Under the pieces are notes generated by a model, which did no database searches, was not told the origin of the DNA, and saw only the letters and a program-made list of their open reading frames with translations. From CAVYHJ01 sp963768165 [NCBI: uncultured bacterium] (GTDB lineage: Bacteria; UBP4; UBA4092), in assembly GCA_963768165.1 (NCBI GenBank), contig CAVYHJ010000001.1:277301-341300 (forward strand): DNA of 64,000 bases, read 5' to 3'. The number at the start of each line of letters is the position of its first letter. Within the stretch, counting starts at the first letter, position 1. The position numbers and the translations under genes were made by a program. Shown in pieces: positions 9,268-15,890 of the stretch.

Positions 9268-9687
9268 TTAGATCACCACTACCGCTACTATTCCCCCCCC
9301 AAAGATCGTCATCCGATTATTAGCAGCATCATAGATGGCAGTATGATCGGCTCGTATTACCGGTAGTCCATTATACCCGTTGGTAGTTTGAGTTGGATCA
9401 GGATTCGGAGAAAGCTTTACCCAAGTGGGTGTTCCCCCAAGTCCATTGGCATTGCTGAGTACCCATACATCATTGAGATAACTATAATTCATATATCCCC
9501 CGAAGGTAATCATCCGATTATTGGCAGGATCATATACCGCTTTAGGAGAGTATCGCATTGTCGGAGAGCTCAGTGTATTTCCATTTGCAATAAGCTGCGT
9601 CCAAGTCTGTGCCTGCATACGAATAACGACCATACATAACATAAGAGACATGGATATTATGCCTAGCTTTTTGGTAATACTTTTCAT
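9268..9687 (-). CDS. Kelch-RHS protein, N-terminal part with signal peptide
   Basis: This is the 5' end of the giant kelch-RHS gene. The start at 9687 has AAGGA 7 nt upstream. Residues 1-27 form a signal peptide (K-K-L-G-I-I-S-M-S-L-M-L-C-M-V-V) with likely cleavage after M-Q-A. Two kelch units follow. The frame leaves the kelch pattern at a run of eight G (plus-strand C8 at 9293-9300), inside I-F-G-G-G. With nine G the frame would read on as N-S-S-G-S-G-D-L-N-D-V-W-V-L straight into the downstream frame. The break is therefore a one-base length change in a homopolymer: phase variation, decay or sequencing error. Confidence 0.8.
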   Translation of the reverse strand: MKSITKKLGIISMSLMLCMVVIRMQAQTWTQLIANGNTLSSPTMRYSPKAVYDPANNRMITFGGYMNYSYLNDVWVLSNANGLGGTPTWVKLSPNPDPTQTTNGYNGLPVIRADHTAIYDAANNRMTIFGGGIVAVVVI

Positions 9688-9875
9688 ACTATTTTCCTTC
9701 TTTTAGGAAATTGGGAATGGGTGGATGATGAAAGACTATTGAAAAAATGAGACGAGAATAAGATACACTGAGAAAAAGTGTTGCCAGAACAAAACTCAAT
9801 CTTTTGGAAATATTCAATTTATTACGCTCCTTATTCTATTAAGTATAAAATTGATGTTCGCCGTAGCCAAATTGT

Positions 9876-11195
9876 TTATACCTGACTATCCAGCAGCGGG
9901 ATTAACTTATTATTCATTTGCTGTTCCACTCGGTGCACGCGGTTTTTCAAAACCATGTGAAGAACGATTAAATATGGGATTAATAACAGAACACCAATGC
10001 ACGAAAGAAATGATGTGATAATCACCAGAGTTTTCCACCAAGGGGTTACCATTCCTTTTAACGATGCATCATTATAAATGGTTTGACCTGTAGAATGATT
10101 TCTAAACATAAAATAATTACCGGATTCTTTTCCTTTGCGAATCATCCAAACGGCGGATAATTTATGCCCTTCCCTGACGGCGGTGTCAGCCAGACCCGAA
10201 GTGACATGGATAGGTCTTTCCTCTCCGTTTGCCTTTTGCAAGAAGAACTCCAGATGCGTTATTGTGGTAGTGGTACTGGTAACGGGTGTACTGGTAACAG
10301 GACTGTTGTATCCTCCACTTACTTGTCCCCCATGCACATGGGTTCTGACTTCGCGATCCTTACTCGGACTAACCACAGTACCCGTGTCGGAATAAAGTGT
10401 GTAAAAGGTTCCACCCAAATACAACTTCCGTGGATTGGTAGGGTCCAGTTCGAAACGACCGCCAAAACTGAATATAACTGCGACAATCCATAGAACAAAA
10501 AATAGGGCAAAAAATATGGCAGTATTAATAACTACTTTTTTTTGAAATTCAGTATCAGAACCATTATGATTTTGCCGCCACCATTGCTCTGCGTGACGTT
10601 GTAGTTGTTGCTGTTGTTGCTTCTCTTGTTGTGCCAGTTGTTGTTGGCGTTGCTGTTGTTGCTGTAATTGCTCATTATTAAATTGCTGTCTTTTCTCTTT
10701 ATTCATTTTTAGAAGGTCGAGATAATGTGTCTGCCATTCCGGGGAGAAATAAAGTTTGAGTAGTTCATTACGTAATGATGCATCTAATTCGTAATCTATA
10801 CTCAACTTACCCCAATTCTTACCAAGTCGCTTGTACTCCTCCGGGTCAAACTTCGGTTGCACCATGGCTTGCTGGTAGTTCTTCCGAATCTGTACCTCTT
10901 CCTTTGTCAACTGGTTTCTAAACACTCGACCCTCCGACATCACATCGAGCATGTCTCGTAACTGATAAAACGCTCCCCACTGTCGTGCGGCAGTGTCAAT
11001 TTTATCCGAACCTTTAATATCATTGATCACTCGAGTGGTGTCCGGCATTTCTTTGAGGTAGCTCAGGTCTACGGATTGCTGTGCTGTTGACAATGATACT
11101 ATGGATAGGAGAAAAAAAATGAAGATACTATTATACCGGGAATGATTATTAACGGAAATAAGACCCAAGATATTTTTCACAACACTGCAAAACAT
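9876..11195 (-). CDS. Secreted-N-terminus membrane protein with Q-rich coiled coil
   Basis: I do not recognise the family. From the methionine at 11195 the protein is 439 residues. The frame is open further up to 11312, but the first 39 residues look non-coding. A signal peptide (I-F-I-F-F-L-L-S-I-V-S-L-S-T-A-Q) precedes a soluble helical region. Next comes a glutamine-rich stretch (repeated Q-Q-Q-Q-Q-R, L-A-Q-Q-E-K), a transmembrane segment (A-I-F-F-A-L-F-F-V-L-W-I-V-A-V), a soluble region of about 130 residues, and a final transmembrane helix (L-L-L-I-P-Y-L-I-V). The layout suggests a periplasmic coiled-coil part and a DUF3592-like membrane/soluble part. The start choice is uncertain, with only a weak AAGAGAG upstream. 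Confidence 0.6.
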   Translation of the reverse strand: MFCSVVKNILGLISVNNHSRYNSIFIFFLLSIVSLSTAQQSVDLSYLKEMPDTTRVINDIKGSDKIDTAARQWGAFYQLRDMLDVMSEGRVFRNQLTKEEVQIRKNYQQAMVQPKFDPEEYKRLGKNWGKLSIDYELDASLRNELLKLYFSPEWQTHYLDLLKMNKEKRQQFNNEQLQQQQQRQQQLAQQEKQQQQQLQRHAEQWWRQNHNGSDTEFQKKVVINTAIFFALFFVLWIVAVIFSFGGRFELDPTNPRKLYLGGTFYTLYSDTGTVVSPSKDREVRTHVHGGQVSGGYNSPVTSTPVTSTTTTITHLEFFLQKANGEERPIHVTSGLADTAVREGHKLSAVWMIRKGKESGNYFMFRNHSTGQTIYNDASLKGMVTPWWKTLVIITSFLSCIGVLLLIPYLIVLHMVLKNRVHRVEQQMNNKLIPLLDSQV

Positions 11196-11312
11196 GAAAA
11201 TATGCTTACTCTCTTTTCCTGTTACAATGTCGCGAGCGGGACAAAGAACCCCAACGACTCTAAATGAAGGCAGAGTAACAAAAACCGACCGCAAGTATGC
11301 TAACAATACCAA

Positions 11313-11567
11313 GTGAACTTGTCAAGTTTTTTAAAGAGTAATTTGTGAAATATAGGTTGGTAGACAAAGACTACATTGGGATAGGTTGTCTCCCAATTTG
11401 CTCCGTATCTGCTCCCAATCCGCTCCGTTGGACAAACGCTAACTTAACAGGGGAGTTTTGTCTACCAAACCGGTCTACGAAAATAGTCTAAAGTTTCAAG
11501 TCCAAAGTCTAAAGTTAAAAACGAAAGATAGTTAAAGATTACAGATTTTAGATTTCAGATGGTAGAT
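11313..11567. other. Gene-free region with inverted and tandem repeats
   Basis: No coding sequence was seen. It holds a 12-bp perfect inverted repeat, TTGGTAGACAAA at 11357-11368 and its complement at 11457-11468, enclosing about 88 bp. Inside is a degenerate tandem duplication of about 22 bp (CTCCCAAT..GCTCCGT, twice, 11391-11434). Low-complexity A-rich sequence then runs to the aldo/keto reductase remnant. Confidence 0.5.
11357..11468. repeat. 112-bp MITE-like inverted-repeat unit
   Basis: The perfect 12-bp terminal inverted repeats TTGGTAGACAAA/TTTGTCTACCAA bound a 112-bp unit without an ORF. The interior contains two copies of a 22-bp motif. Size and structure resemble a miniature element. 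No target-site duplication is evident, so mobility is only an inference. Confidence 0.5.
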
Positions 11568-11644
11568 TTAAAAATTCCCTTGGGAATTCGCGGGGAATAA
11601 TTTATCCAACTCTTGCAACTCTTTTTCGGAGAACTTGACTCCCA
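11568..11644 (-). pseudogene. Remnant of a second aldo/keto reductase 3' end
   Basis: On the minus strand 24 codons read G-V-K-F-S-E-K-E-L-Q-E-L-D-K-L-F-P and then A-N-S-Q-G-N-F-stop. This is nearly identical to the C-terminus of the intact aldo/keto reductase at 11782-12741, which has D for E, Q for A and D for N. The match stops abruptly upstream at about 11644. It is a leftover of a tandem duplication or a recombination scar. No start or catalytic region remains. Confidence 0.8.
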
Positions 11645-11742
11645 TGGAAAAAAAGGGCAAGAAAAATAAGGAGGCAGGCATCGGGAATAGATGGATACTC
11701 GATAAGGACATTCGAGTACAAATTCCCGATGCATCTTTAAAT

Positions 11743-11767
11743 GTCGAGTCGGGAGACTCGACCTATC
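11743..11767. repeat. Short palindrome shared with 15315-15329
   Basis: GTCGAGTC (11743-11750) pairs with GACTCGAC (11755-11762). The following bases share GAGACTCGACCTATC with 15315-15329. Both copies lie just downstream of the 3' ends of minus-strand genes (aldo/keto reductase and nucleotidyltransferase), so they may act as 3'-end hairpins. Confidence 0.55.
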
Positions 11768-11781
11768 CTGCGACTGAAGAT

Positions 11782-12741
11782 TTAAAAATCCCCTTGAGAA
11801 TTTTGAGGAAACAATTTATCTAAATCTTGTAATTCTTTTTCGGAGAACTTAACTCCTGACCCTTTGGCATTCTCTTCGATTTGTTTGACAGTGCGCGCGC
11901 CCACGATGCAGGAGGTGATTTCTTTTTTGCTCAATATCCAACCGAGTGCCAGTTGAGCCATGGTCTTCCTTTTTTTCTTCGCGAGTTTTTCTAATGCACG
12001 CAGGCTTTTGATTTTTTGCGGAGTGAGTTTTCCTTTGAAATAGTTGGTATCGGTCTTCCGCGCGGTATCCGCGTCTTTCTTTCCAGAAAGATATTTGCCA
12101 GTGAGAATCCCCTGCGCCAAGGGGCAATAGACAATGATTCCAAGCCCTTTTTGACCGCATCGCGGAATTAACTCTTTCTCGATATCCCGGCCTAAGAGAT
12201 TGAAATGGGGTTGGAGGGAATCAAACCGTGCCCAGCTTTTTTTCTCGGAAATTCCTATCGCGTCTTGCAACTGGTCTGCCGAGAAATTGGAACACCCAAC
12301 GTATAAAACCTTGCCCTGCCGTACCAAATCATTCAACGCTTCCAGCGTTTCTTCCAAGGGAGTTTCCGTATCGTATGAATGCACCTGATATAAATCTATA
12401 TACTCGGTTCCCAACCGGCGCAAACTGGCATGGCAAGCTTCCATGATATGTTTACGGGATAACCCCTCCCCGTTCACACCATCAAAAATCCGCCATCGCA
12501 CTTTGGTGGCAATAACCACTTCCTCGCGTTTGAAATCGCGTAGTGCCTTCCCCATCACCTCTTCGGAACGGCCCGCCGCATACACATCCGCGGAATCAAA
12601 TAGATTGATCCCCAATTCAAACGCGCGATGGATAATAGGAATAGATTGTTCTTCATCAATTTGGTTCCCATAGGTCAACCATCCCCCTAAAGAAATCTCG
12701 GAAACCTTAAGACCTGTCCTGCCTAATCTGCGGTAATTCAT
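11782..12741 (-). CDS. Aldo/keto reductase
   Basis: A 319-residue NADPH-dependent aldo/keto reductase of the potassium-channel-beta-subunit/YghZ-like type. Visible family features are the start M-N-Y-R-R-L-G-R-T-G-L-K-V-S, F-D-S-A-D-V-Y-A-A-G-R-S-E (catalytic Asp and Tyr), I-A-T-K-V near residue 80 (Lys), L-Y-Q-V-H-S (His), and the cofactor-binding V-G-A-R-T-V-K-Q-I-E-E-N near the C-terminus. It probably reduces a carbonyl or sugar aldehyde; the substrate is unknown. A TATAAA box ends 7 nt before the ATG and no Shine-Dalgarno is visible, so the mRNA is probably leaderless. A remnant of a second copy lies downstream. Confidence 0.9.
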   Translation of the reverse strand: MNYRRLGRTGLKVSEISLGGWLTYGNQIDEEQSIPIIHRAFELGINLFDSADVYAAGRSEEVMGKALRDFKREEVVIATKVRWRIFDGVNGEGLSRKHIMEACHASLRRLGTEYIDLYQVHSYDTETPLEETLEALNDLVRQGKVLYVGCSNFSADQLQDAIGISEKKSWARFDSLQPHFNLLGRDIEKELIPRCGQKGLGIIVYCPLAQGILTGKYLSGKKDADTARKTDTNYFKGKLTPQKIKSLRALEKLAKKKRKTMAQLALGWILSKKEITSCIVGARTVKQIEENAKGSGVKFSEKELQDLDKLFPQNSQGDF

Positions 12742-12748
12742 AAGAAAG

Positions 12749-12754
12749 TTTATA
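12749..12754 (-). promoter_or_regulatory. -10 box of a leaderless promoter (aldo/keto reductase)
   Basis: TATAAA on the minus strand is separated from the ATG at 12741 by 7 nt. A possible -35 (TGACAA) 17 nt further up overlaps the end of the neighbouring palindromic repeat. Transcription would begin at or next to the start codon. Confidence 0.45.
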
Positions 12755-12773
12755 GTGAATATCGCCCTAATTT

Positions 12774-12860
12774 GTCATTCTGAGTGTAGCGAAGAATCTC
12801 TGTGTTCTACTTTCGTTTTAGCGACTTTGGGCAGGGATTCTTCGCTACACTCAGAATGAC
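12774..12860. repeat. 87-bp palindromic repeat, family A copy 1
   Basis: Perfect 25-bp inverted arms (12774-12798 and 12836-12860; core CATTCTGAG...GAAGAATC) surround a 37-nt loop that begins TCTGTGTTCTAC. An element of exactly the same length and loop start occurs at 27325-27411, and a half copy at 15258-15282. It lies between the convergent-side end of efp and the start of the aldo/keto reductase. This motif is widespread as a dispersed repeat in environmental bacterial genomes. Confidence 0.9.
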
Positions 12861-12876
12861 AGGGATTGTTGAAAAT

Positions 12877-13449
12877 TTATTTACTAACTCTTTCCAGGTA
12901 CTTGCCTTCAGAAGGATTAATCCGTATGACGTCGCCCTCATTGATAAACGCCGGGACTTGAATCTCTACTCCGGTTTCCAATTTAGCGGGTTTGGTCACA
13001 TTACTGACCGTGGCGCTCTTAATCCCCGGTTCAGTTTGAACCACTTTCATTTCCACCGTGCTGGGCAATTCCACCGAAATCGGATTTCCATCGAGAAACA
13101 TCACTTCCAGTTTTAACTGGGGAATCATGTAATTCACGGCATCTCCCAAAATTTCCGCTTCGAGATTCACCTGTTCATAGGTTTCAATATTCATGAACAC
13201 ATATCCCTGGGATTCATGATATAGAAATTCCATTTCATGCTCTTCCAAATCGGCTTTTTCAATGGTTTCAGTGGATGAGAACCGGGTATCTTTGGTTAAC
13301 CCGGAACGAAGATTCCGTAATTTCACCTGCACAAAAGCCCGTAAATTACCGGGTGTGCGATGTTGAAAATCCATGACCCTGTGCGGGTTGCCTTCATACA
13401 TAATCACAAGTCCCTTGCGTATTGATGATGCCTGTACTGAATTTGACAC
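12877..13449 (-). CDS. efp: Translation elongation factor P
   Basis: A 190-residue EF-P with the three usual beta domains. It binds between the P and E sites and relieves ribosome stalling at polyproline. Landmarks are R-K-G-L-V-I-M-Y-E-G-N-P, V-K-L-R-N-L-R-S-G, and a C-terminal G-V-E-I-Q-V-P-A-F-I-N-E-G-D followed by I-R-I-N. The start is GTG with GAGGAG 8 nt upstream. The loop that carries Lys34 in E. coli reads P-G-N-L-R-A-F here, so the normally modified Lys/Arg position is Asn35. No EpmA/EpmB or EarP modification gene is in the window. Confidence 0.95.
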   Translation of the reverse strand: MSNSVQASSIRKGLVIMYEGNPHRVMDFQHRTPGNLRAFVQVKLRNLRSGLTKDTRFSSTETIEKADLEEHEMEFLYHESQGYVFMNIETYEQVNLEAEILGDAVNYMIPQLKLEVMFLDGNPISVELPSTVEMKVVQTEPGIKSATVSNVTKPAKLETGVEIQVPAFINEGDVIRINPSEGKYLERVSK

Positions 13450-13585
13450 GAGTTATACTCCTCTTACTTTCTATATAATGGGAATAACTATTTTACTACA
13501 TCCCGCCCCTTCTGGCAATAAAAATCGCTCCCAAAACCTATTTATTGCACACTTGGTTTTATTCATGTGTTATTATTAAATAGGT

Positions 13586-13807
13586 ATGCATGTATTGACG
13601 GAATATGGTCCGGGGGTAGAATCCCAAAAACGGTATGCCTCCATGAAAGTAAGACTGGACCGGCGTCGTAAAAATTATCGTAGAAAGAAACCGAAACCCA
13701 TACCAACGGACCATCGGTCGGGGATAGACCGCAGAATGAATCTCGAACGTCGGGCAATCATACGCAAACCTACCGCAATAGTTAAAGTCCAAACTCTTCT
13801 AAAATAA
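13586..13807 (+). CDS. Small basic protein with an R-x-S-G-x-D-R-R motif
   Basis: Up to 73 residues, strongly basic, with H-R-S-G-I-D-R-R-M-N near residue 43. This pattern resembles the R-R-S-G-x-D-R-R motif seen in many small uncharacterised proteins and next to PilZ domains. An internal methionine at residue 20 (M-K-V-R-L-D-R-R-R) is an alternative start. No convincing Shine-Dalgarno is visible, and the function is unknown. It is divergent from efp. Confidence 0.45.
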   Translation: MHVLTEYGPGVESQKRYASMKVRLDRRRKNYRRKKPKPIPTDHRSGIDRRMNLERRAIIRKPTAIVKVQTLLK

Positions 13808-13877
13808 CCACTTAATCCAAATTTAATCCCCATCACAAAGCACCCCAAACTCAATAAATACCGAATCAATAGCGGAG

Positions 13878-13912
13878 TTGAAGTGGAATTGAAATTTTCA
13901 ATTCCACTTCAA
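13878..13912. repeat. Covarying hairpin, family B copy 1
   Basis: TTGAAGTGGAATTG pairs with CAATTCCACTTCAA around a short A/T loop. It shares the inner GGAATTG/CAATTCC stem with hairpins at 31811-31839, 57585-57621 and 62059-62097, but the outer stem bases differ and stay complementary. It lies in the 240-bp gap before the VOC gene. Confidence 0.8.
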
Positions 13913-14046
13913 GTCCACTACTCCATCGGTATATCTTTAAAAAAAAGCGTGTTTATTCCTGATACGGAGCTAATTGATTTAGGTAGGATTTGTGTAGTAG
14001 GATTAATTAGATTCAAGAATTGAGCGAAAGATTGGAGGATATAATT

Positions 14047-14499
14047 ATGGCAGTAAAACCTATTCCGGAAGGGAATCACATGATAACCCCTCATTTAACC
14101 GTTCAAAATGTAGCCAAGTTGATTGATTTTCTGGAGAAAGCCTTTGGCGCAAAAAAACGTTATCCTCCCATGACCCGCCCGGACGGCGGTATCATACATG
14201 CCGAGATGGTAATTGGGGACTCCATTATCATGTTGGGAGAACCCATGGGAAATTCCCAGCCCATTCCCGGTAATCTTTATCTGTATGTCCCAGATGTAGA
14301 TGCCATCTACCAGCGCGCGCTCCAAGAAGGCGCAACTTCAATCATGCCAGTCGCAGACCAGTTTTATGGAGATCGCACGGGAGCGGTTTTGGATATGTGC
14401 GGTAACCACTGGGTGATTGCAACCCATATCGAAGATGTCTCTCCCGAAGAAATCCAAAAACGGGTAAATGCGTTTATGAAACCTCAAGGAAAGAAATAA
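14047..14499 (+). CDS. VOC family protein (PhnB/glyoxalase-like)
   Basis: A 150-residue vicinal-oxygen-chelate protein with two beta-alpha-beta-beta-beta repeats. It opens with I-T-P-H-L-T-V-Q-N-V and continues I-D-F-L-E-K-A-F-G-A, then H-A-E-M-V-I-G-D-S-I-I-M-L-G-E, and closes with F-Y-G-D-R-T-G and N-H-W-V-I-A-T-H. This is the PhnB-like subgroup. It binds a metal in related enzymes; the substrate is unknown. The start at 14047 is chosen because GGAGG lies 8 nt upstream; an upstream ATG at 14020 lacks a ribosome site. Confidence 0.88.
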   Translation: MAVKPIPEGNHMITPHLTVQNVAKLIDFLEKAFGAKKRYPPMTRPDGGIIHAEMVIGDSIIMLGEPMGNSQPIPGNLYLYVPDVDAIYQRALQEGATSIMPVADQFYGDRTGAVLDMCGNHWVIATHIEDVSPEEIQKRVNAFMKPQGKK

Positions 14500-14595
14500 T
14501 CAAGAGATACACGGCGTCGAGAAAGAGAAAGCTGTTAATTCCTGATACAGAGAAAAACGTTCGACGATAGTTCAACAAAAATACTCAAATAAAGT

Positions 14596-14624
14596 TTGAC
14601 TTATAAACTATAAAGTATTAGAAT
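14596..14624 (+). promoter_or_regulatory. Sigma70-type promoter before the 167-residue membrane protein
   Basis: TTGACT (14596-14601) and TAGAAT (14619-14624) have an exact 17-nt spacer, 24 nt before the start codon at 14648. AGGAAA provides a ribosome site. Confidence 0.55.
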
Positions 14625-14647
14625 TCAGGCATAATAGGAAATATGAT

Positions 14648-15151
14648 ATGCCTTTAAAAAAACACTGGACAGAATGGGTCTTTATCGTATTGGGGGTTCT
14701 TAACATCCTGTTTGCCGCCTTTGGCTTCTTGTATAATTCCCTATCCTTCTATGGATTCATCAAAATACATGAAATAGATAAAGATACTCCTTATTTTAAT
14801 CAGGCGTTCATTATTATGAGTACTATTTGTATTTTCTATTACATTATGCTTTTAATCACAGGAATACAATTAATAAGAAGAAAAGTATTCTGGATAAAGA
14901 TATTTATAATGGTCTTGATTCTAGAAGTACTGTTTCCTTTGACTATAGGGATATCATGGCTTCCAATGGGGCCTATTAGTGAGGATATTTCTACAAGTGT
15001 TGCGGCAGCCACAGGTATTTCCATGGGTGGATTAGCACCTCAATTAATTATATGGTATCCACTTTGGGGAATTATACTGGCTATCATTGCTAAAAAGAAA
15101 TATGATAAGTTCCAGAAAATAAATATCTTGCACCCTCAAACTGTAAACTAA
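14648..15151 (+). CDS. Four-helix membrane protein, unknown function
   Basis: 167 residues with about four transmembrane segments: W-V-F-I-V-L-G-V-L-N-I-L-F-A near residue 9, I-I-M-S-T-I-C-I-F-Y-Y near 52, W-I-K-I-F-I-M-V-L-I-L near 82, and L-I-I-W-Y-P-L-W-G-I-I-L near 132. The start has AGGAAA 8 nt upstream and its own promoter. I do not recognise the family. It is a single-gene unit. Confidence 0.7.
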   Translation: MPLKKHWTEWVFIVLGVLNILFAAFGFLYNSLSFYGFIKIHEIDKDTPYFNQAFIIMSTICIFYYIMLLITGIQLIRRKVFWIKIFIMVLILEVLFPLTIGISWLPMGPISEDISTSVAAATGISMGGLAPQLIIWYPLWGIILAIIAKKKYDKFQKINILHPQTVN

Positions 15152-15257
15152 CCCAACCTGAAATTCTACAGAATTAAATTTATATCCTTTTTAAAAAGTG
15201 TTTTCTGCAATCAAAGAATCCCCTTTAAAAGTTATCTTGTTTCCGGTAAAACACCGG

Positions 15258-15282
15258 GATTCTTCGCTCCGCTCAGAATGAC
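15258..15282. repeat. Half copy of palindromic family A
   Basis: A single arm of the family A repeat (GATTCTTCGC ... CTCAGAATGAC), matching the right arms at 12836-12860 and 27387-27411. The complementary arm is absent. A second short repeat, GAGACTCGACCTATC at 15315-15329, shared with 11753-11767, follows just before the nucleotidyltransferase stop. Confidence 0.75.
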
Positions 15283-15335
15283 AATGGGGATGGAAAAAGA
15301 CATTGTCTAATCGTGAGACTCGACCTATCGGGTAT

Positions 15336-15698
15336 TTAAATAGAAAGTAAAATCCCCTCGTTTCGTATAGTTTCAAACAAGGAATAATCGGCTTTGTCCG
15401 CCCATAAAGAATGAGAGACCACAATATTGACAAGTAAAACGCCATAGTACAGTGAAACTTGATTGGCGACATCCCGAATGATTGTTTTGGTATCCGAAAG
15501 AGTCAATTTATCCGATAACACAATCAGCAAATCAATATCCGATTCTTTATCAAAATCTCCACGGGCTTTTGATCCAAACAAAGAAATACGGAGATTTTCT
15601 TTTCCTAGACGAGTTTCCAACTGAGAAATAAATTGCGCCAATGCTTGTTTCTCAATAGGATTTAAAGTATTTATATGATCCATTGTAATGGTTGCCAT
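15336..15698 (-). CDS. MNT-type nucleotidyltransferase domain protein
   Basis: A 120-residue minimal nucleotidyltransferase with the signature L-F-G-S-K-A-R-G-D-F and S-D-I-D-L-L-I-V. The two Asp of D-x-D bind the catalytic metal. Proteins of this size are usually the MntA half of HEPN-MNT modules, but no HEPN partner is next to it. The start at 15698 is favoured by AGGGTGAT upstream; a longer frame to 15752 lacks one. It is probably an orphan AMP- or nucleotide-transferring partner. Confidence 0.8.
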   Translation of the reverse strand: MATITMDHINTLNPIEKQALAQFISQLETRLGKENLRISLFGSKARGDFDKESDIDLLIVLSDKLTLSDTKTIIRDVANQVSLYYGVLLVNIVVSHSLWADKADYSLFETIRNEGILLSI

Positions 15699-15890
15699 AA
15701 TATCACCCTTTATTCTATCTAAAGAATACCAATAAACAATAGTTTTCGTCAAAAATTATTTTCTTCTCCGGATATCTATGGGCTAAAGACTGGAAAAGAG
15801 TGGATTTCCGCTTTTGCGGGAACACACTAAAGTGTCGTAGAAGACGAACCCTATGAGAGATTCACGAAATATTATATAATTCTACGAAAC

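Noticed and set aside
10597-10690. CAA/TTG-rich microsatellite
   Set aside because: It encodes an in-frame glutamine-rich coiled coil of the membrane protein; codons are mixed CAA/CAG rather than a pure repeat.
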